DNA of 12,707 nt, from positions 1 through 12,707 of the forward strand of contig JABHWQ010000039.1 in the NCBI GenBank assembly GCA_018657655.1, read 5' to 3'. Below are positions 1 to 5,955 of the stretch, in pieces. Position 1 is the stretch's first letter. The number at the start of each line of letters is the position of its first letter. The notes beneath the pieces were generated by a model. That model was given only the letters and a program-made list of their open reading frames with translations, was not told the DNA's origin and did not search any database. The stretch is from Chloroflexota bacterium (GTDB lineage Bacteria > Chloroflexota > Dehalococcoidia > SZUA-161 > SpSt-899). The position numbers and the translations under genes were made by a program.

Positions 1-437
1 ATCTGGAGAATCGATTGGTGGGGATAAAATCACGAGAGATCTACGAGGCTCCAGCAGCTACAGTACTATTAAAAGCGCATCGTGCGCTCGAAGCTTTGGC
101 CTTCTCCAGAGACCAGCAGCGTTTCAAAGAGATTGTAACCCAAACATACTCTAACTTAATCTATGATGGGCTCTGGTTTGGCTCGCTAAGATATGATCTG
201 GATGCCTATATAGGCAGTTCACAGCGATTCGTCACGGGAGTAGTGAGGATGAAGTTGCATAAAGGCAATGCGGTTGTAGTGGGACGAAAATCACCCTATT
301 CTTTATACGACTTGAGCCTCGCAACGTATGACGAAGGCGATGTATTTGACCAGAGAGCTTCATTGGGATTTATTCACATATGGGGCTTGCCACTTACTAT
401 TCAGGCTCAAGCTCAATGGGGCAATCAGCCCGAATGA
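1..437 (+). CDS. argG: Argininosuccinate synthase, C-terminal part (5' end outside window)
   Basis: This cytoplasmic enzyme joins citrulline and aspartate using ATP to make argininosuccinate in arginine biosynthesis. The frame is open from the window edge (first whole codon at 3) and encodes the last 144 residues of a family that is about 400 long. The start LENRLVGIKSREIYEAPAA is the conserved citrulline-binding segment. The Glu of ENR (nt 6-8) and the Tyr of IYEAP (nt 42-44) are 12 residues apart, as are the citrulline-contacting Glu270 and Tyr282 of human ASS1. The rest is the C-terminal oligomerisation arm, ending in the typical FDQRASLGFIHIWGLP segment. The TTG at 15 is an internal Leu codon, not a start. 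ogt follows on the same strand after 15 bp, so the two are probably co-transcribed. No odd features are seen in the visible part. Confidence 0.95.
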   Translation, partial: LENRLVGIKSREIYEAPAATVLLKAHRALEALAFSRDQQRFKEIVTQTYSNLIYDGLWFGSLRYDLDAYIGSSQRFVTGVVRMKLHKGNAVVVGRKSPYSLYDLSLATYDEGDVFDQRASLGFIHIWGLPLTIQAQAQWGNQPE

Positions 438-452
438 TCGGAGGATTCTTTT

Positions 453-956
453 TTGGCACACGCATACACGGTATTTGATACTGAATTTGGTTGGATGGCG
501 ATTGTCGCCTCTGAATATGGACTTTGTAGATTAACTCTTCCACAGCCAGCTGTTGACAAGGCACTGGTGCTTATATCCGATTTTCTTCCAAAAGCTGCGG
601 CGGATACGAACGCATTTCGTGAACTGGGGTTTAACCTAACGCGATATTTTGAAGGTGAGCAAATCGATTTTTCAGACGATCTGGATTTGCGAGGAAGCAC
701 TGATTTTCAGCGAGATGTATGGGAGACTAATTGCTCAATCCCCTATGGGGAAACCAGAACGTACGGATGGATAGCTGAAAAACTGGGCAGACCCGGTAGC
801 GTAAGGGCGGTTGGTCAAGCACTGGCACGTAATCCGCTCCCCATAATTATCCCTTGCCATAGGGTGGTCGGAAGCAGTGGATCACTGGGCGGTTACAGTG
901 GGGGGCTGGAATTGAAAAAAAGATTACTTGAATTGGAGTCGAAAGGGAAGGGATAG
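453..956 (+). CDS. ogt: Methylated-DNA--[protein]-cysteine S-methyltransferase
   Basis: This is a suicide DNA-repair protein that moves the methyl group of O6-methylguanine (and O4-methylthymine) to its own cysteine. The 167-residue length is normal for the single-protein Ogt/MGMT type. Residues 1-80 form the variable N-terminal domain and 84-165 the conserved DNA-binding and active-site domain. IIIPCHRVVG carries the acceptor Cys135 with the usual His136. RAVGQALARNP (118-128) is the recognition helix with the arginine finger Arg118, and Tyr104 sits where the family has its base-flipping tyrosine. The start is TTG at 453, supported by a CGGAGGA Shine-Dalgarno at 439-445, 7 nt upstream and overlapping the argG stop region. 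The link to argG looks positional rather than functional. The last codons form one arm of a terminator-like hairpin. Confidence 0.95.
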   Translation: MAHAYTVFDTEFGWMAIVASEYGLCRLTLPQPAVDKALVLISDFLPKAAADTNAFRELGFNLTRYFEGEQIDFSDDLDLRGSTDFQRDVWETNCSIPYGETRTYGWIAEKLGRPGSVRAVGQALARNPLPIIIPCHRVVGSSGSLGGYSGGLELKKRLLELESKGKG

Positions 957-970
957 GACTCTTCCCTTTC
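941..970 (+). terminator. Hairpin at end of ogt, probable transcription terminator
   Basis: GAAAGGGAAG (941-950) and CTTCCCTTTC (961-970) are perfect 10-bp reverse complements. Inside, G951-T960 and G952-C959 can extend the stem to 12 bp, leaving a 6-nt loop. The left arm overlaps the ogt stop codon (954-956). The following T-rich stretch is interrupted (TTCACAATTACTTATTTTC), so this would be a moderate intrinsic terminator for argG-ogt. It also lies about 90 bp past the leftward lipoprotein operon and could act in both directions. On the minus strand, however, the nearest T run is about 17 nt beyond the stem. Confidence 0.55.
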
Positions 971-1056
971 TTCACAATTACTTATTTTCTTATTAATAGA
1001 TACTTTAGAGATGTCGTCTGGTGAACTGGGGGGAATTGACAGACATGGTGCACGTT

Positions 1057-2574
1057 TCAAATGGCACCTATGTAAGCTTTCCACTCGTCCTCCAATCCCT
1101 TAATGTTGAAGGAATACACTTCCTCAAGTGCGTTATCGTAAGTACTGCCATCTTTAAATATTTCCAACAATCCTCTCATCTTTTCCCATCCATAGGTCTC
1201 AACCAGATATGTAACCAAACTGGAGCTTTGAGTATATGCGAGTGTGGCCTTATCTGGGTTTGCTGGAAAACCGCTACACAGGCTCGTAACCGAGATTAGT
1301 TCATCATTTATGATCGCAGTTGCTAACACATCTTTATAGTGCTCGCTCATCTCTCCTTCTGCATATTCGGCAAGTCCTTCATTGAGCCAGGTTGGTAGAT
1401 CTCCAAAAGGCCCGAAAGTTGCTTCCTCAACTAGTATGTGCGTAATCTCATGAGCTAGTGTTCTCTTGCCCCAGTCCAATTGATCCGGCCTAATCCCATA
1501 AACGATAATGTTATATTGGGTAAACGCTACACCACCTGTCCATTCTTGAAGGAAAAGCACGGCGCTTTGGAATTCATCGGTATCGGCGTATACGAATATT
1601 TGAATCTTCCTATCTTCTGGTATGTCCACATCCAATTCAATGCGTGTAAGCTTTTCTTCGATACCATCGGTGAGTTCCTGCCCGAAACTGGAATCGCGAT
1701 CGTGATAGTATAGATCCATATCTTCTCTTGATTCTACCTTCCAGTTAAAGCGAGTGTCTTCAAAAAGCATGGTCTGGCGCGGAGTCGTGTACAGCCGATC
1801 ATTTACGTCGGTGATCCTCCACCTCCACCAGATACTGGTCCCGGGAGGCAAAGAGCCTGTTTCTTTCATTTGCCAGATCCAGCTGGCCTTGATCTTGTTC
1901 CCAATGGCATAATCAGGCTCTACCCTGCTAACTTCACTGACGAGAGACCTCTTGCTGGTTCCGTATTCCAAACTGATCTTGGTAACGGATAGAACGCTGG
2001 TACCTTCAAGGGTAAAGCCAATTGTATCAGGGAAGTCTGTAGTTGTCTGGTTGCGGGTTATAGTGACCTCGGCAGGTCCTGAGAGAGTGGGCTCCAGCGC
2101 ATTCAGTGATGTTGTTAGCTCTCCTAATTCCAAGTTATACGTACCGGCAGAAACTGGAGAATAGGTGAATGAGACTTGTTGAGTATCTCCGGCGCCGACA
2201 ACTATATCTTTTGACTCTAATTGATCGTTGTCAATTGTTAGAGTTGCGGTGTAAGTTCCCTCTATCTCACTTATATTTGTGATATCAACACTTATATCGG
2301 TTGTCTCTCCAACTGTTAAAGTATCCGGGTTTGCTGTCAAAGTGGTAACTTCGAATTCGGCGGTTTGAACCTCAATTATCTCCTTGTCCATTAAAGGAGT
2401 TGGTGTAACTAACTGTGAAGAGACCTCATATTCAGGCGAAGTGCTTGATTCCGATATTGGTGTTGCGGTGGGGGTTGAAGCAGAGCCACCGCAACTGACC
2501 AACGTTAAGCAAATGCTCATTGCTATTACCAAAAGGGTAATAGCCTTTGTAATCCGTATTGCAATCCTTTTCAT
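1057..2574 (-). CDS. CARDB-domain lipoprotein with peptidase MA-like (HExxH) metalloprotease domain
   Basis: Predicted secreted zinc peptidase tethered to the membrane by lipid. A positively charged N-terminus (MKRIAIRITK) and hydrophobic stretch lead to the lipobox LVSC with Cys28. A low-complexity Ser/Thr/Pro linker (about 29-62) follows, then an Ig-like CARDB domain (about 72-165). Residues 185-280 are a conserved beta-rich region seen before peptidase-MA domains in Chloroflexota proteins (from memory), with the PPGTSIWWRWRITD segment. The peptidase domain spans about 280-500: AHEITH gives His375, Glu376 and His379, and NEGLAE (398-403) gives the likely third zinc ligand, Glu399. All expected catalytic residues are present. 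Substrates are unknown. It starts 11 bp after the stop of the upstream peptide-binding lipoprotein gene and has no evident promoter of its own, so it is probably the second gene of that operon. Shine-Dalgarno is weak (AGGGA, about 8 nt upstream). Confidence 0.85.
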   Translation of the reverse strand: MKRIAIRITKAITLLVIAMSICLTLVSCGGSASTPTATPISESSTSPEYEVSSQLVTPTPLMDKEIIEVQTAEFEVTTLTANPDTLTVGETTDISVDITNISEIEGTYTATLTIDNDQLESKDIVVGAGDTQQVSFTYSPVSAGTYNLELGELTTSLNALEPTLSGPAEVTITRNQTTTDFPDTIGFTLEGTSVLSVTKISLEYGTSKRSLVSEVSRVEPDYAIGNKIKASWIWQMKETGSLPPGTSIWWRWRITDVNDRLYTTPRQTMLFEDTRFNWKVESREDMDLYYHDRDSSFGQELTDGIEEKLTRIELDVDIPEDRKIQIFVYADTDEFQSAVLFLQEWTGGVAFTQYNIIVYGIRPDQLDWGKRTLAHEITHILVEEATFGPFGDLPTWLNEGLAEYAEGEMSEHYKDVLATAIINDELISVTSLCSGFPANPDKATLAYTQSSSLVTYLVETYGWEKMRGLLEIFKDGSTYDNALEEVYSFNIKGLEDEWKAYIGAI

Positions 2575-2585
2575 GGTGTTTTTCC

Positions 2586-4661
2586 CTAGTGAGGATTAAT
2601 CGATAAATCTTTCCAGATATGGATTTGCAGTGGGGTCATATAATCCCCTTCAACGTAGGGTTTCACGAGCGTATAATCCATTACGCTCTGGTAGAAAGGA
2701 ACTGCAGGGAGATCCTCTAAGATCATTTTTTCGATGTCCTGATACATCGCAAGTCGCGTCTCTTCATCACGCTCTACGGCTGCCCTTTCAAGAGCGGTGT
2801 CCACCTCTGCATTCGAGTATGCAAAATTGTTATCTTCACTCAGGCTGTGGAAAAGAATTTCCAGGAAGTTTTGGGGATCGACATAGTCAGCTATCCATCC
2901 ACTTGAGAATATCTGGAATTCGTGGCGGTGTTGCCGCTCCAACCAGTCCTCTCGTTCCTCAATGATCTCGACTTCTATTGGTACGCCCAGATTTGCTTGC
3001 CACATACCTATCATTGCTTCGTCCATTGGCCCTAGTGCGTATAGCGTATAGAATACTACGGGGGGCAAGTTGTCCACACTTCCATATTTGGACTCGGCAA
3101 TGAGCTGCTTTGCCAACTCAGCGTCGAAAGTAAACGGTTCCAATTCCTCATTGTGTCCGGGAATTCCAGCTGGTACAAATCCTCCGGCACGTTCAGCGAT
3201 ACCCTTAAGCGAGACCTCTAGCACTTTATCCATATCGAGAGCCAGCGCGAATGTTCGGCGGATTTTGGGATCATCAAATGGAGGCATGGTTACATTGAAA
3301 CCCAGGTAGCCCATACCTAGATCAGGTTCACTTAATAATTCTTCGTTCAACGGGTCTGCCGGATCGAGAACCCGGTCCATATCGTAAATGGAAACCCCGG
3401 TTACATCGATTTCTCCCTGCTCGTACATCATCATGGGGCGCCCGGCGAAGATTTGCAGGACCACATGTTCGAGTTTGGCCGGTTCCAGGTAGTAATCATC
3501 GTTGCGTTCCAGGATAAGCAGTTCGTCTTTTTTCCATTCCTTTAGCCCAAAGGGACCGGTGCCATTGGGTTCATCTGTCCAGTTCATTCCTCGAGCTACG
3601 TTTGCCCTGTCTACGACGAAAGCGGTTATATAGGCTAGCTTGTCCAGGAAATAGGGTTTAGGACCGTCAATGGTAACTTCCAGGGTTAAGTCATCGATAA
3701 CCCTGACACCGCTGAGTTCAGTGGCCTCACCGTTCAGCATCTGGGAGGCACCGATAATATCCCCTAAAAATACACTGGCTTTTTTCGATTCTGTTTCTAA
3801 ATTACAAACTCGTTCCCATGAGTACTTAAAGTCTTGCGCAATGACAGGTTTACCATCATGGAATCTGGCATTTCTCCGTAAGTGGAAGGTGTAGGTCATA
3901 CCATCATCGCTGACTTCCCAGCTCTCTGCAATATCGGGCGCCACCTCGAGGTTTTTGTCCAGTTGCACCAGTCCGCTGAAGATGGCCCTGATGATATCTC
4001 CATCACCTCCCTCTGTCAGAGCCGGATCTAGTGTTACTATGTCTCCTTCCAATAGGAACAAAGAGTTCTGTCTGGAGACTCCGAATGGGGTTGGTTCGAT
4101 CAGGGTAAAACTTTGAAGTAACTGTTCTATGATGCTTTGCCTCATACTATATGAGGATGTCATGGCTTGAATGAAGAAAGTGTAAGCCTGACTTCCTCGC
4201 ACTATTGAAGTAACATTTGACCGTAACGGCACACTATTGTCGTAGTTATAGTCGAAAACGATGCCATATCCACTCGTGTCAGTCCCCAAGCTTACTTCTC
4301 CCTCAGAAATGACCTTGAAGCCGGACTTTTCTGCAAAGCTATCTGCTAGCTCTGAGGCTCCTTCATGAGCAGACTTTGGTTCATATAAGCGCTCAAGGTA
4401 TAGGGATGTTATGATTAGGGGATCTTCCAAGGGATTTGCGATCACAAGCAGAGGCATGAGATCTCCTGTTTCGAGGCCATCCCACCCTGACGGCATCGTG
4501 AGAGAAAACCCGTGGGGTGAATTCGTGTAGGAACCAACGGCGACATCTGGAGGAGTGAAGCTATCTAGACATGCATTTAGCAAAGGTCGATTCAACTTAT
4601 TGGCGGAAGTGCTCGCTTTACATTGCACAGTAAAGCCATATCTGCCTTTCTTCATCAACAA
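2586..4661 (-). CDS. Peptide-binding (SBP_bac_5 / OppA-type) domain with PsbP-like domain; 3' part of a frame-split lipoprotein gene
   Basis: Largest intact frame of a gene that really begins at 5483. Residues 1-35 of this frame (start TTG 4661 or ATG 4655) are the tail of a first PsbP-like domain whose beginning lies in another frame. Residues 45-188 form a second, complete PsbP-like domain (SPHGFSLTMPSGW to LLQSFTLIEP). Residues about 197-685 are an extracellular solute-binding protein, family 5. Its signatures are LDPALTEGGDGDIIRAIFSG, the WEVSDDGMTYTFHLRRNARFHDG segment and NGTGPFGLKEW. This family binds oligopeptides, nickel or similar ligands for ABC importers; peptides are the likeliest ligand, by inference. 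No OppBCDF permease or ATPase gene is in the window, so the partner is elsewhere or the protein acts as a sensor. On its own this frame has no signal peptide, which argues that the upstream fragments belong to it. The peptidase lipoprotein follows after 11 bp. Confidence 0.85.
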   Translation of the reverse strand: MLMKKGRYGFTVQCKASTSANKLNRPLLNACLDSFTPPDVAVGSYTNSPHGFSLTMPSGWDGLETGDLMPLLVIANPLEDPLIITSLYLERLYEPKSAHEGASELADSFAEKSGFKVISEGEVSLGTDTSGYGIVFDYNYDNSVPLRSNVTSIVRGSQAYTFFIQAMTSSYSMRQSIIEQLLQSFTLIEPTPFGVSRQNSLFLLEGDIVTLDPALTEGGDGDIIRAIFSGLVQLDKNLEVAPDIAESWEVSDDGMTYTFHLRRNARFHDGKPVIAQDFKYSWERVCNLETESKKASVFLGDIIGASQMLNGEATELSGVRVIDDLTLEVTIDGPKPYFLDKLAYITAFVVDRANVARGMNWTDEPNGTGPFGLKEWKKDELLILERNDDYYLEPAKLEHVVLQIFAGRPMMMYEQGEIDVTGVSIYDMDRVLDPADPLNEELLSEPDLGMGYLGFNVTMPPFDDPKIRRTFALALDMDKVLEVSLKGIAERAGGFVPAGIPGHNEELEPFTFDAELAKQLIAESKYGSVDNLPPVVFYTLYALGPMDEAMIGMWQANLGVPIEVEIIEEREDWLERQHRHEFQIFSSGWIADYVDPQNFLEILFHSLSEDNNFAYSNAEVDTALERAAVERDEETRLAMYQDIEKMILEDLPAVPFYQSVMDYTLVKPYVEGDYMTPLQIHIWKDLSINPH

Positions 4662-5302
4662 AGCACTACCGTTGTACCCCCCCCTTTTTCAGAAAAATCA
4701 TACGAAAGTTCTCGGCCCACTACAACACCATCATCTTTTAATTCGCTCTGTGAAGTCAGTTCGAAGTCGATAAGAGAATCTTCCATGGTCTCAATACTTT
4801 GGAGAAAGTATTCTTGCTTGGTCATATCGACTGGAACTTGCTCAGTAGCAACTGTGATTGTTCCGATGCTTGTCTTCATTATCCGTACTAATTCCGCTTC
4901 AGAGTCACTGACCGTCCATCCGGCAGGGTAGGATAGAGTATAGTTGTATGTTTCGTTATGGTATTCCTCAACTGCAGGTACAGTGAGGGTTGCATTCATA
5001 TCACCAATACTGAGGTCATAATATCCCGCCAAATCACGGGTGACAGTGAATGATATTGTGTCGCTGTCACCTGGGGCAAGGGTCAGGGGACACATGTCGG
5101 TTTCCACGCCGTTCACAGTTAGTGTTGTCATTGTAGTTCCATCGGCTTCACCTACGTTTGTGACTTCCGCTTCAACTACGGCTTCCCTTCCTGGCAGTAC
5201 TAATTCAGGGGTGACAATCAGAGAGTCGATGGCAAGCTCAGCTGTGGCCTGTTCTCCGTCCATTGCTACGGTTGGTATTGTTGCAGGGGGATCGTCCTCC
5301 AC
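4655..5302 (-). CDS. CARDB domain plus first half of a PsbP-like domain; middle part of the frame-split lipoprotein gene
   Basis: This 215-codon frame (first possible start GTG 5302, no Shine-Dalgarno) is best read as the middle of one gene. Residues about 19-108 form a CARDB-type Ig-like domain (AELAIDSLIV to MNATLTV) resembling the one in the peptidase lipoprotein of the same operon. Residues 111-209 are the first two-thirds of a PsbP-like domain (YNYTLSYPAGW to LSYDFSEKGGG). After the eight-G run (4677-4684) the frame reads only TTVVLC and stops. The missing end of the domain is found in the next frame (YNGSALLMKKGRYGFTV). Upstream, the frame stays open through a Pro/Thr linker (PSPPPTPTPTQ) to the eight-C run at 5381-5388, where it joins the signal-peptide frame. 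Its TGA (4657-4655) overlaps the ATG at 4655 by one base, so translational coupling of two separate proteins is the alternative reading. Confidence 0.75.
   Translation of the reverse strand: MEDDPPATIPTVAMDGEQATAELAIDSLIVTPELVLPGREAVVEAEVTNVGEADGTTMTTLTVNGVETDMCPLTLAPGDSDTISFTVTRDLAGYYDLSIGDMNATLTVPAVEEYHNETYNYTLSYPAGWTVSDSEAELVRIMKTSIGTITVATEQVPVDMTKQEYFLQSIETMEDSLIDFELTSQSELKDDGVVVGRELSYDFSEKGGGTTVVLC
4677..4684 (-). repeat. Poly-G tract (8 G on the coding strand) at a frame break
   Basis: Eight consecutive C on the + strand, reading as GAAAAAGGGGGGGGTAC on the coding strand. Nine G (or six) would join the CARDB/PsbP frame to the peptide-binding frame as SEKGGGYNGSALL. Such tracts gain or lose bases by slipped-strand mispairing in cells and are also a common spot for base-caller error. 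Confidence 0.8.
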
Positions 5303-5372
5303 CTGCTCGATAACATCGACAGGTGTTACAGGATGATTCTGAGTTGGAGTCGGCGTAGGTGGTGGAGAAGGT

Positions 5373-5483
5373 CTACCTACGGGGGGGGTCCTGAGTTTCC
5401 TCTCCCCCGCTATTACAAGCTATTGGACTTAGTGCAAGTACTGTAATAAGCAGCATTGCTAGTATCATTACCATGTTCTTCAT
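5373..5483 (-). CDS. Lipoprotein signal peptide; 5' part of the frame-split lipoprotein gene
   Basis: Short 36-codon frame starting at ATG 5483. A strong Shine-Dalgarno AGGAGG (5494-5489) lies 5 nt upstream, and a near-consensus promoter lies about 75 bp upstream. The product begins MKNMVMILAMLLITVLALS and reaches a lipobox-like SPIAC with Cys23, then NSGGEETQDPP. At the eight-C run the frame runs into RR and a TAG stop (5375-5373). Removing one C, or adding two, continues the protein into PPVGRPSPPPTPTPTQ and the CARDB domain of the next fragment. That gives the usual lipoprotein plan of signal, lipidated Cys, Pro/Thr tether and folded domain. The proline at position -3 of the lipobox is slightly atypical. 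As written this would encode only a useless 36-residue peptide, so it must be the true start of the 965-residue gene. Confidence 0.75.
   Translation of the reverse strand: MKNMVMILAMLLITVLALSPIACNSGGEETQDPPRR
5381..5388 (-). repeat. Poly-C tract (8 C on the coding strand) at a frame break
   Basis: Eight consecutive G on the + strand, reading as CAGGACCCCCCCCGTAGG on the coding strand. It lies just after the lipidated cysteine region. Seven C (or ten) would join the signal-peptide frame to the Pro/Thr linker and CARDB frame. With eight C the frame ends at a TAG six bases past the tract, so the tract sits where it would switch the whole protein on or off. Confidence 0.8.
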
Positions 5484-5559
5484 TCTTGCCTCCTGTGTGA
5501 ATGATCTAGTTACGAAAGCAATCGATAGCTATATGAGCCAAAACTGCAATTTGACGAGT

Positions 5560-5589
5560 ATCATAACAGAACAGAAATTGCCCTGTCAA
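5560..5589 (-). promoter_or_regulatory. Strong sigma-70-type promoter for the lipoprotein operon
   Basis: On the minus strand a perfect -35 TTGACA (5589-5584), an 18-bp spacer and a -10 TATGAT (5565-5560) preceded by TG at the extended -10 position (TGTTATGAT). Predicted transcription start is near 5553, giving a leader of about 70 nt before the Shine-Dalgarno and ATG 5483. This is the best promoter match I found in the window. Confidence 0.8.
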
Positions 5590-5615
5590 TACAGTAATTA
5601 TGCTATTTGCTCCAA

Positions 5616-5629
5616 ATTTGTAGACAAAT
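5616..5629. promoter_or_regulatory. Small palindrome ATTTGT-AG-ACAAAT
   Basis: Two perfect 6-bp arms around AG, lying between the large inverted repeat and the leftward -35 box, about 27 bp from that box. It may be a second regulator site for the leftward promoter. A repeat this short in AT-rich DNA can occur by chance. Confidence 0.25.
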
Positions 5630-5646
5630 GTTGCAATTGTGTCACG

Positions 5647-5676
5647 ATTTCGTGTCACGATTCCGTGACACGAAAT
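5647..5676. promoter_or_regulatory. 13-bp perfect inverted repeat with TGTCACG half-sites, probable operator
   Basis: ATTTCGTGTCACG (5647-5659) and CGTGACACGAAAT (5664-5676) are exact reverse complements around a 4-nt ATTC centre. The core is TGTCACG-N4-CGTGACA. A third copy of TGTCACG lies directly upstream at 5640-5646, so 5640-5652 and 5653-5665 are also a 13-bp direct repeat with one mismatch. It sits 57 bp upstream (in the sense of leftward transcription) of the -35 box of the leftward promoter. Both flanking genes are transcribed away from it, so a terminator role is unlikely. A binding site for a dimeric helix-turn-helix regulator fits best; the regulator is unknown. Confidence 0.6.
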
Positions 5677-5871
5677 TTTAGGATTTGGATGTCTTTCACT
5701 GGGCATGAGGAATTGGAATCGTACGTGATTCAATCAAATTGCGGTGGTCAAGCTACTGGTAGCCGGTGCTCACAGTTTACCCTTCTGTAAGTCCGTTTTA
5801 CGAACGATTGGTTAAAAATGAATAACCGAAGCTGATTTGGGTAACTCAAGATATTTGGGGGAATACCACCA

Positions 5872-5901
5872 TAGACTTTCTCGATTTGAGTGTGCGATAA
5901 T
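5872..5901 (+). promoter_or_regulatory. Candidate extended -10 promoter for the protease lipoprotein
   Basis: GATAAT at 5896-5901 is preceded by TGC, giving an extended -10 element. TAGACT (5872-5877) at an 18-bp spacing is a weak -35 (four of six matches to TTGACA). Predicted start near 5908, about 48 nt before the ATG at 5956. Confidence 0.45.
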
Positions 5902-5906
5902 GCACA
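5891..5906. promoter_or_regulatory. Crp-like palindrome TGTGC-N6-GCACA enclosing the -10 box
   Basis: TGTGC (5891-5895) and GCACA (5902-5906) are reverse complements separated by exactly 6 bp, the geometry of Crp-family sites (TGTGA-N6-TCACA). A third half-site TGTGC follows at 5910-5914. The 6-bp centre is the GATAAT -10 box, so a bound protein would block RNA polymerase. No regulator gene is in the window. Confidence 0.35.
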
Positions 5907-5955
5907 AAATGTGCTTGTCTAGTATGCGGTATGAGATGTAGTCAAGGAGGAATGG

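Larger units (their letters stand above)
5484..5955. other. Divergent intergenic control region, no convincing gene
   Basis: A 472-bp gap between the leftward peptide-binding lipoprotein and the rightward protease lipoprotein. It contains a leftward promoter, a large inverted repeat, a smaller palindrome and a rightward promoter, listed separately. Open frames here (for example 5473-5790 on + and 5506-5733 on -) lack Shine-Dalgarno sequences, have no recognisable domains and cross the control elements, so they are not called. I see no tRNA and no riboswitch I can name. Confidence 0.7.

Noticed and set aside
15..17. TTG at 15 as the start of a small gene
   Set aside because: The frame continues upstream as LENR, part of the conserved argininosuccinate synthase segment, so it is an internal codon.
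4655..5388. Programmed ribosomal frameshifting at both homopolymers as the main explanation
   Set aside because: The two sites would need opposite shifts (+1 then -1) in one mRNA, which is improbable; tract-length variation or base-call error is simpler.
5647..5676. Inverted repeat read as an intrinsic terminator
   Set aside because: No gene is transcribed toward it from either side and no proper T run follows on either strand; an operator fits better.
5506..5733. 75-codon - strand open frame upstream of the lipoprotein gene
   Set aside because: It covers the TTGACA/TATGAT promoter and has no ribosome binding site; its composition is not protein-like.
5473..5790. 105-codon + strand open frame in the divergent intergenic region
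   Set aside because: It overlaps the lipoprotein start, crosses the promoter and the inverted repeat, has no Shine-Dalgarno and shows no recognisable domain.
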